Assembly: GCA_930633525.1 (NCBI GenBank) | Contig: CAKNFP010000001.1 | Span: 4,029,501 to 4,093,500, forward strand | Direction of reading: 5' to 3' | From: Hyphomicrobiales bacterium | GTDB taxonomy: Bacteria; Pseudomonadota; Alphaproteobacteria; Rhizobiales; Beijerinckiaceae | Length of the DNA stretch: 64,000 nucleotides | Shown here: positions 8,123-16,829 of the stretch, in pieces | How positions within the stretch are numbered: the first letter of the stretch is position 1 | How the letters are laid out: the number at the start of each line of letters is the position of its first letter | Notes under the pieces: model-generated | Database searches by the model: none | The model's input: the letters and a program-made list of their open reading frames with translations, nothing else | Told to the model about the DNA's origin: nothing | Translations under genes and position numbers: made by a program

Positions 8123-9849
8123 AATGTGGGCTCCGAAGGATAGAACCAGAGATCATCGGCCGTGCCGGCGCGAAGATCCTCAGGCAGCGGCGCGCCGTGA
8201 TAGAGAACGCCGCGCAGGTTGCGGTTGAGGAAGTCGCGGGTCTTGTCGATGCCGTGCAGGCCGACATTGAGCAGCCGCGTGATATGGGCGGGGACGAAAT
8301 CCTCGCTCATGATATCGGCGTAAGGCGAATGATAGAGCGAACCCGCGAGCGCCTGGACGCGTGTGACAATGGCCCTGTGCTGGGGATGGGCCATGAGGAA
8401 GCGCGCGGTGCTGAGTCGCGGGTCCTGCAGGGCGAGATCCGCCTCCAGCCGCACGATGAAGCGGGCCAGGTCGAGCCCGAGGTTCACCGCGTCCTCCGCC
8501 TCGCTGCGCGGGCCCCGGCGCGGCTCTTCCGCCGTCGCGGACTTGTACCAGACGTAGCGGGACGAGGCCTCGGAGGTGAGATCCAGCGCGAAGGCCCAGG
8601 CATATTCCTCGCGCACGATCTCCAGCAGCCGGCTGACAGGCATCTCCGGCCGCCCGGTCAGTTCCTCGTCGAGCACGAGCGTCGCGGCTAGGCTGTTGGC
8701 GACATCGGGCACCAGCTCGATGAGAATGGAATGGAGTGTTTCCAGCGCTTCGGGAGCGATGCGGCCTTCCAGGCCCTCGCAGAGATCGCTCAAGGGCCGC
8801 TCAGGCAGAACCTCCCCGGCCTTGGCGCGCGCCTGGAGGCGGAGAAGGGCGTCGCGGACCACGACGAGGTCCTCGGCGATGACCTCGCTCGCCGTCAACG
8901 CCTCATATTCCGCACGGTCCTGCTGACGGAAGACGATCGCCTTGTCGACGAGGCTGAGCAGCAGGGCAAGTTCCCGGCCATCAGGCGAGAGCGCCACGCT
9001 CTTGGCATGGGCCAGCGCCGTTTCGCGGATGCCGATCCAGCGATCGATCAGCCGGGGGTGGTTGTTGACGAACAGCATCAGCCCCAGCGCCGAACCGTTG
9101 CCGACACCGAGGAAGCGGCGAAGCTCCGGCGCCAACTCCGGCGCCGCCGGATTGGCGAGACGCGCGAGGTGATGCACGAGATCCTGCGCGAAGACCCGCA
9201 TCATGTAGGCGCACAGCATCTGGGCGGAGAGTGACCAACGCAGCGGATGGTCCTTCTCGTAGGTCAGGAAGGTCTTGGTGCCGAAGGTGCCGTTACCGTC
9301 GAGGCCGGTGTTGCGCATGAGGTAGCAGCTCTGCGCGAGGGCCGCGACATCCGGCTGGCGGCCTTGCGCAAGAGCTTGCTGCGCCGTGTTGAAAAAGCGG
9401 CCGCTGCGGTTCGAGCGACACCAGATCAGCGTGCCGGGTGTCGCGCGGCCCTCATAGAGCTTGGGAAGCTCCCGTCCCGTGGTCTCGAAATCCTCGACGG
9501 ACATGTCGCCCTCGACGAGCGCGCCCATCATGTCCCAGGCGCGGCCGATGATTCGGCCCGTCCGCCCTTCCTTCGACGGAGCGAAGGAATAGACGGGAAA
9601 GGAAAAGCGCCAGCCGCCGATGTCGATACGATAGTCGGCGACCCCGCGGCCGCTCGCGTCGATATCAAAGCGCCGGCACTGGATAGACCATTTCTGCCGC
9701 ACCGCCTGGCTCATCAGGGCGCGGGAGGCGCTCAGTCGCGACGGCTGGAATGCCGCCAGCTTTTCCGGTCGCATGATTCGCGCGGGGGCGCGCATCAAAG
9801 ACGCAACGTCGAACGCCGGGTCAGCCGGGCGTGTGTCTGGAGCCATCAT
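8119..9849 (-). CDS. conserved unknown protein, 576 residues
   Basis: I do not recognise this family. The protein is 576 residues, mostly helical by composition, with no signal peptide. Segments that look conserved are WSIQCRRFDIDASGRG, YRIDIGGWRFSFPVYSF, PGTLIWCRSNRSGRFFNT and SAQMLCAYMMRVFAQDLVHH. Its proposed start overlaps the end of the IclR gene by 29 bp; a start a few codons further in is also possible. The gene is translationally linked to 7370-8122. Position between an IclR regulator and an importer suggests a catabolic role. Confidence 0.75.
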   Translation of the reverse strand: MMAPDTRPADPAFDVASLMRAPARIMRPEKLAAFQPSRLSASRALMSQAVRQKWSIQCRRFDIDASGRGVADYRIDIGGWRFSFPVYSFAPSKEGRTGRIIGRAWDMMGALVEGDMSVEDFETTGRELPKLYEGRATPGTLIWCRSNRSGRFFNTAQQALAQGRQPDVAALAQSCYLMRNTGLDGNGTFGTKTFLTYEKDHPLRWSLSAQMLCAYMMRVFAQDLVHHLARLANPAAPELAPELRRFLGVGNGSALGLMLFVNNHPRLIDRWIGIRETALAHAKSVALSPDGRELALLLSLVDKAIVFRQQDRAEYEALTASEVIAEDLVVVRDALLRLQARAKAGEVLPERPLSDLCEGLEGRIAPEALETLHSILIELVPDVANSLAATLVLDEELTGRPEMPVSRLLEIVREEYAWAFALDLTSEASSRYVWYKSATAEEPRRGPRSEAEDAVNLGLDLARFIVRLEADLALQDPRLSTARFLMAHPQHRAIVTRVQALAGSLYHSPYADIMSEDFVPAHITRLLNVGLHGIDKTRDFLNRNLRGVLYHGAPLPEDLRAGTADDLWFYPSEPTL

Positions 9850-10591
9850 CGGCAGCCATTCCCATCAAGCGTGAATTGGCGCGCTCGGCCGCCGCGACGG
9901 CAGCGCGCGCGCATTTGTCCTTGTCGAAACCAGCCGTTGGCCCGGACACCGAAATGGCGCCGATGCAGTGGCTGCGGCTGTCGAAAACCGGGCTCGCCAC
10001 GGCCGACACCGTGCGCGGCCCTGAGAGAACAGATACGGAGTAACCCTGCTCCCGCACCTCGCGCATCACCTCCTCGGGAGGAAGATCCACGCCGAGCTCG
10101 GCGAGATGCGCCAGCATCTCCGGCTGTGCATAAGCCGCAAGGGCGCGCCCGAGTGCCGTGCGCGCCAGTTCGAGGCGCTTGCCCACCCGCAGGTCAGACC
10201 GCAGGATGCCCTTGGATTCCACGCGCTGGACGATAACGGCCTCGCCATCCTCAAGCACGGCCAGCGAAGCTGTCTCACCCGTATCGACGACGATCTGCTG
10301 CAGTACATCCGCGAGCCGGGTGCCAAGGCTCGCCTGGTCGAGCGCGCGGTTGGCATAGGGCACGATGCGCAGCGACAGCCGATAGGCGCCCTCATCGGTG
10401 GCTTCGATCCATCCCGCCTCGATCAATGTCACCAGGCGCTGATAGACCGCGCCCCGCGCCTCGCCCGTGACCCGGCAGAAATCGACAAGCCGCAAAGGAC
10501 GATCGGACCGCCCGGCCGCGTCGAGAACGGCGAGCGTCTTCAGAACCGTGGAAAGGGAACGAACCGCCATGGGTGACTTTGATCGCTTCAC
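9821..10591 (-). CDS. IclR-family transcriptional regulator
   Basis: A regulator of up to 256 residues with an N-terminal winged helix (about residues 10-70) and an IclR effector domain (about 80-250, with DTGETASLAVLEDGEAVIVQ and GYSVSVLSGPRTVSAVASPV). Two starts are possible: GTG at 10591, preceded by an AGAAG ribosome site, and ATG at 10570 (MAVRSLSTVLK), which matches the usual IclR N-terminus better. A 17-bp palindrome lies just upstream (10595-10611), so autoregulation is likely. It heads the minus-strand gene run down to position 808 and probably controls it. Confidence 0.9.
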   Translation of the reverse strand: MKRSKSPMAVRSLSTVLKTLAVLDAAGRSDRPLRLVDFCRVTGEARGAVYQRLVTLIEAGWIEATDEGAYRLSLRIVPYANRALDQASLGTRLADVLQQIVVDTGETASLAVLEDGEAVIVQRVESKGILRSDLRVGKRLELARTALGRALAAYAQPEMLAHLAELGVDLPPEEVMREVREQGYSVSVLSGPRTVSAVASPVFDSRSHCIGAISVSGPTAGFDKDKCARAAVAAAERANSRLMGMAADDGSRHTPG

Positions 10592-10594
10592 TTT

Positions 10595-10611
10595 GTCTTC
10601 TAATAGAAGAC
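10595..10611 (-). promoter_or_regulatory. palindromic operator candidate for the IclR regulator
   Basis: The sequence GTCTTCTAATAGAAGAC has 7-bp arms with a 3-bp centre and lies immediately upstream of the GTG start of the IclR gene, within its leader. IclR proteins bind palindromes of about this length near their own promoters. Binding is inferred, not shown. Confidence 0.5.
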
Positions 10612-10629
10612 ACGCGCTTTACATAGAAC

Positions 10630-10659
10630 TATATCAGCGCAGAATTTGATCCAGGTCAA
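10630..10659 (-). promoter_or_regulatory. sigma70-like promoter candidate for the iclR-led gene run
   Basis: On the minus strand a TTGACC -35 box (10654-10659) and a GATATA -10 box (10630-10635) are separated by 18 bp. The predicted transcript would start about 20-25 bp further on and pass through the palindrome at 10595-10611. Confidence 0.45.
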
Positions 10660-11399
10660 GAATGACATCGCCCGCGAACATGCGAAGGGAATCGCGACCG
10701 CAATTCTCAAGTAAATATTACTATATTAAAGTAGATATACATAAAATTGCGATAACCATTCCAGATAAGGCCTTATTTAGCGCTTACAAGAATAAACTCC
10801 CATGCGCATGCGTCACTTAAATGAAATTACAACGATCAGATTCGCTCCGAATAACCCCGGATATTATTCTAATTATCAAAATCGCGCGTGAACGCGGGAA
10901 TAGAACCGTGTTTATCTAGCCTGGAGAAAATATAGTCACGCGGCGGGAGGCAGCGTTGCCAATCTCATGACGTGTCCCTCATCCCGCGCGGGGAACTCGC
11001 AGATACAAAAAAAATTTCCGGGGGCCCGTTCCAAAAATTCGTATCGCGGCGAAGCGCCGGGGAGCGACACGAGCATCGAAAAACGGGAAGGAGAGGGCTG
11101 AGGGCGGCCCGTTCAACGTCGGCCGCTAAACCCTTGAAATACTGGCGCGCCATTCAGGACAAAACTGCGAACACCTATGTGTTTGAAGTATATTTGTAAT
11201 TTCTCGGTATTTCGGCGGCATGGTCATGCCGTCCGGTCGGTCGAGGCAAAGTACAGACCGGAGCGCAGCCCGCCCGATTTAGCTCAGACCAGGCTCGGCT
11301 GGGATGCGCGGGCCCGATCCCTGCCTTGTACCAGCGCAGAATGCCGGAACTGACCGACAAGGGGCACGCGCATTTCGGCAGAACAGCTGTGCCGATGAA
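10660..11399. other. AT-rich intergenic region without a supported gene
   Basis: Between the iclR promoter and the end of gabD there is no convincing gene. Roughly 10690-10920 is clearly AT-rich (runs such as TATTACTATATTAAAGTAG) against a GC-rich background. Short frames near 10965-11200 have low-complexity or atypical composition and no recognisable motif. It may be an upstream control region or a remnant of acquired DNA. Confidence 0.5.
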
Positions 11400-12881
11400 T
11401 CAGCCCCCCAGCCCGCCCATGAGCATGTACTTGATCTCGACGAACTCATCCATGCCGTGCAGGGAGCCCTCGCGGCCGAGACCGGATTCCTTAACGCCGC
11501 CGAAGGGCGCGACCTCGGTGCCGAGGATCGCCGAATTGATGCCGACCATGCCGTATTCGAGCTCCTCGGCGACGCGGAAGGCGCGGCCGAGATCCTTCGA
11601 GTAGAAATAGGCGGCGAGGCCGAAGGGGGTGTCGTTCGCCATCGCCACGACCTCCTCCTCGGTCCTGAAGCGGTAGACCGGCGCGACCGGGCCGAAGGTC
11701 TCCTCGTTGGTCACCAGCATCTTGGTCGTGACGCCCGACAGCACCGTCGGCTCGTAGAAGGTCCGGCCGAGCGCATGGCGATGGCCGCCGACGACCACCT
11801 TCGCGCCGTTGGCGACGGCGTCGGCGACATGGCGCTCGACTTTCTCGACCGCGCGCTCATTGATCAGCGGGCCCTGGACGACGCCGACCTCAGTGCCGTT
11901 ACCGACCTTCATCCTGGCGACCTCGCCGGCGAACTTGGCGACGAACTCGTCATGGACGCCGTCCTGCACGAAGAGGCGGTTGGTGCAGACGCAGGTCTGG
12001 CCCATGTTGCGGAACTTGGCGGCGATGGCGCCCTGCACGGCGGCATCGACATCCGCATCGTCGAAGACAATGAAGGGCGCGTTGCCGCCGAGCTCGAGGC
12101 CGACCTTCTTCACGGTCGAGGCCGCCTGCTGCATCAGCAGCTTGCCGACCGGGGTCGAGCCGGTGAAGCCGATGAAGCGTACCGCCCGATGCGAGGTCAT
12201 GACCTTGCCGATCGCGACCGCATCGCCGGTGACGATGTTCAGCACGCCCTTGGGGAAGCCGGCGCGGATGGCGAGCTCGACCAGCGCGAGCGCGGTCAAC
12301 GGCGTATCCGGCGCCGGCTTGACCACGAAGGTGCAGCCGGCGGCGAGGCCGGGCGCGCATTTGCGGGTGATCATCGCGGCCGGGAAGTTCCAGGGCGTGA
12401 TCGCGGCGCAGACGCCGACCGGCTGCTTCTGCACGATGATGCGCGAATTCGGGAAGGGCGAGGGAATCGTCTCGCCATAGATGCGCTTGGCCTCTTCCGC
12501 GTAGAACTCGACGAAGGAGGCGGCATAGGCGACCTCGCCGCGCGACTCGGTCAGCGGCTTGCCCTGTTCGGCGGTCATGATCTGGGCCAGGTCTTCCTGG
12601 TTCGCCATGATCAGCTCGAACCATTTCCGCAGGATCGCCGAGCGCTCCTTGGCGCTTTTCTTCGCCCAGGGCTTGAAGGCGCGCGAGGCCGCCTCGACGG
12701 CCGCCGTGGTCTCGGCCTCGCCGAAGCGCGGCACCTTCGCCAGCTGCGCGCCAGTCGCGGGATTGTCGACTATGTCGACGCCCTCGCCGATCCAGGCGCC
12801 GTCGACATGGCACTGCGACTTCAGGAGGGACGGATCGTTCAGCTTCAGCATGGTGGCTTCCAGGTCCGGTGTCGCACTCAC
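11400..12881 (-). CDS. gabD: succinate-semialdehyde dehydrogenase (NAD(P)+)
   Basis: A 493-residue aldehyde dehydrogenase that oxidises succinate semialdehyde to succinate in the GABA shunt. The catalytic cysteine lies in FRNMGQTCVCTNRLF (about residue 295), the general-base glutamate in VGLELGGNAPFIVF (about 261), and the cofactor glycine motif in GFTGSTPVGKLL. The text ITPWNFPAAMITRKCAPGLA is typical of GabD. The start codon overlaps the gabT stop by 4 bp, which indicates an operon gabT-gabD. Assignment as GabD rests on the family signature and on this partner. Confidence 0.94.
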   Translation of the reverse strand: MSATPDLEATMLKLNDPSLLKSQCHVDGAWIGEGVDIVDNPATGAQLAKVPRFGEAETTAAVEAASRAFKPWAKKSAKERSAILRKWFELIMANQEDLAQIMTAEQGKPLTESRGEVAYAASFVEFYAEEAKRIYGETIPSPFPNSRIIVQKQPVGVCAAITPWNFPAAMITRKCAPGLAAGCTFVVKPAPDTPLTALALVELAIRAGFPKGVLNIVTGDAVAIGKVMTSHRAVRFIGFTGSTPVGKLLMQQAASTVKKVGLELGGNAPFIVFDDADVDAAVQGAIAAKFRNMGQTCVCTNRLFVQDGVHDEFVAKFAGEVARMKVGNGTEVGVVQGPLINERAVEKVERHVADAVANGAKVVVGGHRHALGRTFYEPTVLSGVTTKMLVTNEETFGPVAPVYRFRTEEEVVAMANDTPFGLAAYFYSKDLGRAFRVAEELEYGMVGINSAILGTEVAPFGGVKESGLGREGSLHGMDEFVEIKYMLMGGLGG

Positions 12882-14155
12882 GCGGCCAGCGCGGTTTCGA
12901 GAAGGGCCAGCCCCTCGTCGATGATCGCATCGGACACCGTCAACGGCACCAGGATGCGGATCGTGTTCGCCGTGGTACCGCAGGACAGCAGGATCAGGCC
13001 ATTCTGATGCGCGCGTTCGGTGACCAGCCGTGTCGCGGCCGCATCCGGCTCGCTCGTAGCGCGGTCCTTGAGGATGTCGAAGGCGACCATGGCGCCTGGC
13101 CCGCGCGCCGCTGAAATCGGCAGGAGATGATTGGCTTGGGCCATGCGCCCAATCGCGGCATGCAGGCGCTCGCCGATAGCCTTGGCACGGTCGAGCAGCT
13201 TTTCATTCTCGAAGATGTCGAGCACGGCCAGCGCGGCGGCGCAAGCAAGCGGATTGCCGGCATAAGTGCCACCGAGGCCGCCGGGCTCGGCGGCGTCCAT
13301 GATCGGTGCCCGCCCGATGACGCCCGACAGGGGAAAGCCGCCCGCCAGACTCTTGGCGACGCAGATCAGATCGGGCTTTGCATCGTACTGCTCCATTGCG
13401 AACATGGTGCCGGTCCGCCCAAAGCCGGTCTGCACCTCGTCGGCGATCAGCACGATGCCGTGCTCGTCGCAGATCCGTCGCAAACCAAGGATCAGCTCAG
13501 CCGGCGCCTGGTGGAAGCCGCCTTCGCCCTGGACGGGCTCGATAATGATCGCGGCGACCCGCGACGGGTCCACATCCGCCTTGAAGATGAATCCGAGGGA
13601 GCGCAGCGCGTCCTCGACGCTGACCTCGCTGCCGGTGGCCGGAAACGGCACGTGCCAGACGTCCGGAATCGTCGGGCCGAGGCCCTTCTTGTAGGGCACG
13701 ACCTTGCCCGTCATGGCCGAGGCCATGACCGTGCGGCCGTGGAAGCCTCCGGTGAAGGCTATGACGCCGGAGCGGCCGGTCGCCGCGCGCGCGATCTTGA
13801 CGGCATTTTCGGTCGCCTCGGCGCCCGTGGTGAAAAAGGCTGTCTTGGCCGGGCCCTCGATCGGCGCCAGGGCGTTCAGCCGCTCGGCGAGTTCGACATA
13901 GGGTTCATAGGCCAGAACCTGGAAGCAGGTATGGGTAAAGCGCTCGAGTTGGTCGCGCACCGCCGCGATGATGGCGGGGTGCCGGTGCCCTGTATTGAGC
14001 ACCGCGATGCCGCCGGCGAAATCGACATAGCGCCTGCCCTCAACATCCCAGATCTCGCTGTTGAGCGCGCGATCGGCGAAGATCGGCGTGGCGTGGCCGA
14101 TGCCGCGCACTACGGCCTTGTTGCGGCGGGCCAGAAGCTCTGCATTCGTCGTCAT
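12878..14155 (-). CDS. gabT: 4-aminobutyrate aminotransferase
   Basis: A 425-residue class III PLP aminotransferase converting GABA and 2-oxoglutarate to succinate semialdehyde and glutamate. The PLP lysine is in ICVAKSLAGGFPLSGV, the PLP-binding aspartate in LIADEVQTGFGRTG, and the cofactor phosphate loop in FFTTGAEATENAVKIAR. I place the start at ATG 14155 (MTTNAELLARRNKAV), the usual GabT N-terminus; the frame extends upstream to 14284 but that part has no family match. Stop overlaps the gabD start. The LysR gene 14251-15144 upstream is a plausible regulator. Confidence 0.94.
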   Translation of the reverse strand: MTTNAELLARRNKAVVRGIGHATPIFADRALNSEIWDVEGRRYVDFAGGIAVLNTGHRHPAIIAAVRDQLERFTHTCFQVLAYEPYVELAERLNALAPIEGPAKTAFFTTGAEATENAVKIARAATGRSGVIAFTGGFHGRTVMASAMTGKVVPYKKGLGPTIPDVWHVPFPATGSEVSVEDALRSLGFIFKADVDPSRVAAIIIEPVQGEGGFHQAPAELILGLRRICDEHGIVLIADEVQTGFGRTGTMFAMEQYDAKPDLICVAKSLAGGFPLSGVIGRAPIMDAAEPGGLGGTYAGNPLACAAALAVLDIFENEKLLDRAKAIGERLHAAIGRMAQANHLLPISAARGPGAMVAFDILKDRATSEPDAAATRLVTERAHQNGLILLSCGTTANTIRILVPLTVSDAIIDEGLALLETALAA

Positions 14156-14250
14156 TGTCGCAAGCGTCCTCGTTCGGTTGCGCCAAGCTAGGGTCAATTC
14201 GGCGCCCCGAACAATCAGCTTTATCGCTGCGATTGGTGACTTTCCGGCAC

Positions 14251-15144
14251 CTATTCCGGACGCTTGAGCGTTTCCTGCAGCCACTGCCGCAGCACGGCGA
14301 TCGCCGGCTCGTTCCAGCGGTCGGCGCAGGTGACGAGCTGATATGAGCCCATGAAAACCTTGGTCGTCATGATCTCGACCAAAGCGCCGCTGCGGAGTTC
14401 ATCCTCGACGAGCAACTCATTGGCGAGGGCAATACCCTGTCCAAGGCGAGCCGCCTCAATCGCCAGATGGGCATGCCAGAGACGTTGTCCGCCGAGGCTG
14501 TGCTTTCCCGAAAGCCCCGCCAGCGAAAGCCATCGCTCCCATTGCAGCGTCGATTCCTCGTGCAGCAGAACGCTCACCGCGAGCCGCTCGAGCGTCTCCG
14601 GCGCTAGAAATTGCTCGAGAAAGGACGGGCTGGCGACGGGAAAGACTCGCGGTCGAACGAGATCCTCGACCCTGAGGCGCGCGTCCGTTTCAGTGATGTC
14701 GGCATAGATGATCGCCGCGTCGGCCTCGCCGTCCAACAAATTGGGCTGGGCGAGCGTAGGCTGGAGATTGACATCCCAATTGCGCGGGGATGCGGTGAGC
14801 TTCGGAAGGTGCGACAGCAGCCGACGGCTGACGATGCCCGGCGTGCACCAGATGCTGAGCTTGGTCGGGCGCCGCGCGCGCGCCGCAGATGTCGCGCGTT
14901 TCAGAATCGCAAAAGCCTTGCAAACCTCCTGGTGGTAGCTGCGCCCCTCATCCGTCAGCACGAGGTTGCGCCCGCGTGGTACCATCAGGGTGATGTCGAG
15001 GCTCTCCTGGAGGTGCCGAAGATGCCTCGAGATCACGGTATGGCTGACCGCAAGCTCATCCCCCGCCGCGCGTACGCTCCCGAGGCGTCCGACGGCCTCG
15101 AAAGCCTTGAGTGCTGTGAGCGATGGGAGCGGTACGTTCAGCAT
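14251..15144 (-). CDS. LysR-family transcriptional regulator, GcvA-like
   Basis: A 297-residue LysR regulator with an N-terminal winged helix-turn-helix (about residues 5-65, LTALKAFEAVGRLGSVRAAG then VSHTVISRHLRHLQ) and a periplasmic-binding-fold effector domain. The start ATG 15144 (MLNVPLPSL) avoids overlap with the permease stop at 15164 and matches the family; an upstream start at 15186 is less likely. It sits between the second Pot-like importer and gabT on the same strand and could control either. Effector unknown. Confidence 0.9.
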   Translation of the reverse strand: MLNVPLPSLTALKAFEAVGRLGSVRAAGDELAVSHTVISRHLRHLQESLDITLMVPRGRNLVLTDEGRSYHQEVCKAFAILKRATSAARARRPTKLSIWCTPGIVSRRLLSHLPKLTASPRNWDVNLQPTLAQPNLLDGEADAAIIYADITETDARLRVEDLVRPRVFPVASPSFLEQFLAPETLERLAVSVLLHEESTLQWERWLSLAGLSGKHSLGGQRLWHAHLAIEAARLGQGIALANELLVEDELRSGALVEIMTTKVFMGSYQLVTCADRWNEPAIAVLRQWLQETLKRPE

Positions 15145-15163
15145 GGGCGCGCGCTTCGATGCC

Positions 15164-15964
15164 CTATCGCGAGCGCTCGAGTTCACTGAAGAATTGCAGC
15201 CCGACGAGGCGGTCCAGCAGAAACACGACGCCCACGGTCAGCAGCACGAGGAAGCTCGACACGGCCGCGATGACGGGGCTCGCGCTCTCCTGGATCGTCG
15301 TGAAGATCTGGGTTGGCAACGTTCCCGCCTTCGGGCCGATCAGGAACACGGTCACTGTGACCTCGTCGAACGAGATGATGAAGGTGAAGATCAGCGAGGT
15401 GACGAGCGCGGGCTTGAGGATCGGCAGCGTCACGTGACGTATCACGAATGACGGCGAAGCGCCGAGGCTCATCGCGGCCTCCTCCATGCTCGGATCGAAG
15501 CCGCGCAAGGCATTGATCAGAGGCCGGTAGGCAAACGGGAGGCAAAGAATGGCGTGGGCGAGAAATATGCCCTGAAATGTCCCGACCCAGCCCGGGATCG
15601 CGAGCGCGCCGAGCAATGCGACGCCGATTGCAGCGTGGGGGAACAGCAGCGGCGCCATCACAACGAAGCCAAATGCGCCACGCCCCACGAACCGGCGGCG
15701 CGCGATCGCCACGGCTGCGAGCCCGCTGACCGCGGTCGTGATCACGGCCACGCAGAGCGCCAGCACAAAACTGACGGCGAGCGGCTTCAGCCACGCCTCG
15801 CTGGTCAGGAATTCGGCGTACCAGCGCAGCGAGAATTCCTGTGGCGGGAACCGAAGATAGCCGCTGGCGGAAAACGACGAGAAGATGACGACGACGATGG
15901 GTGAGGCGAGGAAGAGCAGGCATGCTGCCACCCAGACCCTGACTAACATTCCACCGATTCTCAT
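15164..15964 (-). CDS. ABC transporter permease, PotC-like (system 2)
   Basis: A 266-residue inner-membrane permease starting at ATG 15964 (MRIGGMLVRV); the start codon overlaps the stop of the partner permease (ATGA). About six membrane segments are visible, and the EAA loop is MEEAAMSLGASPSFVIRH followed by LPILKPA. Part of the second Pot-type importer in this window, together with 15961-16800, 16830-17888 and 17900-19003. Confidence 0.92.
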   Translation of the reverse strand: MRIGGMLVRVWVAACLLFLASPIVVVIFSSFSASGYLRFPPQEFSLRWYAEFLTSEAWLKPLAVSFVLALCVAVITTAVSGLAAVAIARRRFVGRGAFGFVVMAPLLFPHAAIGVALLGALAIPGWVGTFQGIFLAHAILCLPFAYRPLINALRGFDPSMEEAAMSLGASPSFVIRHVTLPILKPALVTSLIFTFIISFDEVTVTVFLIGPKAGTLPTQIFTTIQESASPVIAAVSSFLVLLTVGVVFLLDRLVGLQFFSELERSR

Positions 15965-16800
15965 TGCTGCGTATCCGCCTGACGAAGGTGCCGCCCGAGA
16001 TGCCGTTCGAGACGCCCGAGCGGCCACAGGACGACCATCACCAGCAGCAGCAGGAACAACGCCATCGCTGATGCCTTGGGGAAGTTGAAGGACTGAAACA
16101 CGTCCTGATAGATCTGCGTCGCGACCATTGTCGTGCGCGGACCGCCCAGAAGATGCGGGGTGACCACCGCGCCGCTTGAGAGGAGGAAGACGATCGCACA
16201 GCCAGCGATCAGGCCAGGGGCGGTCAGGGGCAGGATGACCCGCCAGAACGTCTCGAGCGGGCCGGCGCCGAGACTCATCGACGCCTCCTCGAAGACCTCG
16301 TCCACCATCAAGAACGTGGAGAGGATCGAGATCACCATGAACGGCGAGAAGACGTGGACCAAGCCGATGACGACACCGATCTCGTTGAAGAGCATACGGA
16401 TCGGGCTCGAGGTGAGCCCTGTCGACATCAGCAAGGTGTTCAACGTTCCCCTGTTGCCCAGGATCACGATCCAGCCATATGTGCGGACGACGATGCTGAC
16501 CATCCAGGGCAACATGACCAGGATGAGTAGTAAATTCCCGGCGCGCTGCGCTCGTGCGATGACATACGCGACCGGATAACCGATCAGGACGCAGAAGCCG
16601 GTGGTCAGCGCTGCGATCCTGACCGTGCGGACAAAAAGATCCACATAGTCAGGCCGCGCGAGAATGTCGGCGAAGTTTCCGAAAAGTCCTCCATCCGACC
16701 GGAAGGAGTACAGCACCACCTGCACAAGCCCCACGGCGAAGACGGCCATGATCAGCGCGGCGGGCGCGAGGTAGAGCCAATATCGGCGAGGCTTGAGCAT
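15961..16800 (-). CDS. ABC transporter permease, PotB-like (system 2)
   Basis: A 279-residue inner-membrane permease. The N-terminus has a basic stretch (MLKPRRYW) then a hydrophobic segment. The EAA-type loop is FEEASMSLGAGPLETFW followed by LPLTAPG. It is 29 bp downstream of the binding-protein gene and overlaps the PotC-like gene by 4 bp. The C-terminal tail (GRLERHLGRHLRQADTQQ) is cytoplasmic. Confidence 0.92.
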   Translation of the reverse strand: MLKPRRYWLYLAPAALIMAVFAVGLVQVVLYSFRSDGGLFGNFADILARPDYVDLFVRTVRIAALTTGFCVLIGYPVAYVIARAQRAGNLLLILVMLPWMVSIVVRTYGWIVILGNRGTLNTLLMSTGLTSSPIRMLFNEIGVVIGLVHVFSPFMVISILSTFLMVDEVFEEASMSLGAGPLETFWRVILPLTAPGLIAGCAIVFLLSSGAVVTPHLLGGPRTTMVATQIYQDVFQSFNFPKASAMALFLLLLVMVVLWPLGRLERHLGRHLRQADTQQ

Positions 16801-16829
16801 TTGACTGTCCCGAAAGCGCCCTGATGGGC

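Noticed and set aside
10965..11199. Short overlapping frames on both strands in the gap after gabD
   Set aside because: Atypical composition and no family resemblance.
11304..13007. 567-residue frame on the plus strand opposite gabD
   Set aside because: Antisense shadow of gabD in GC-rich DNA; no domain and His/Arg/Asp-rich composition.
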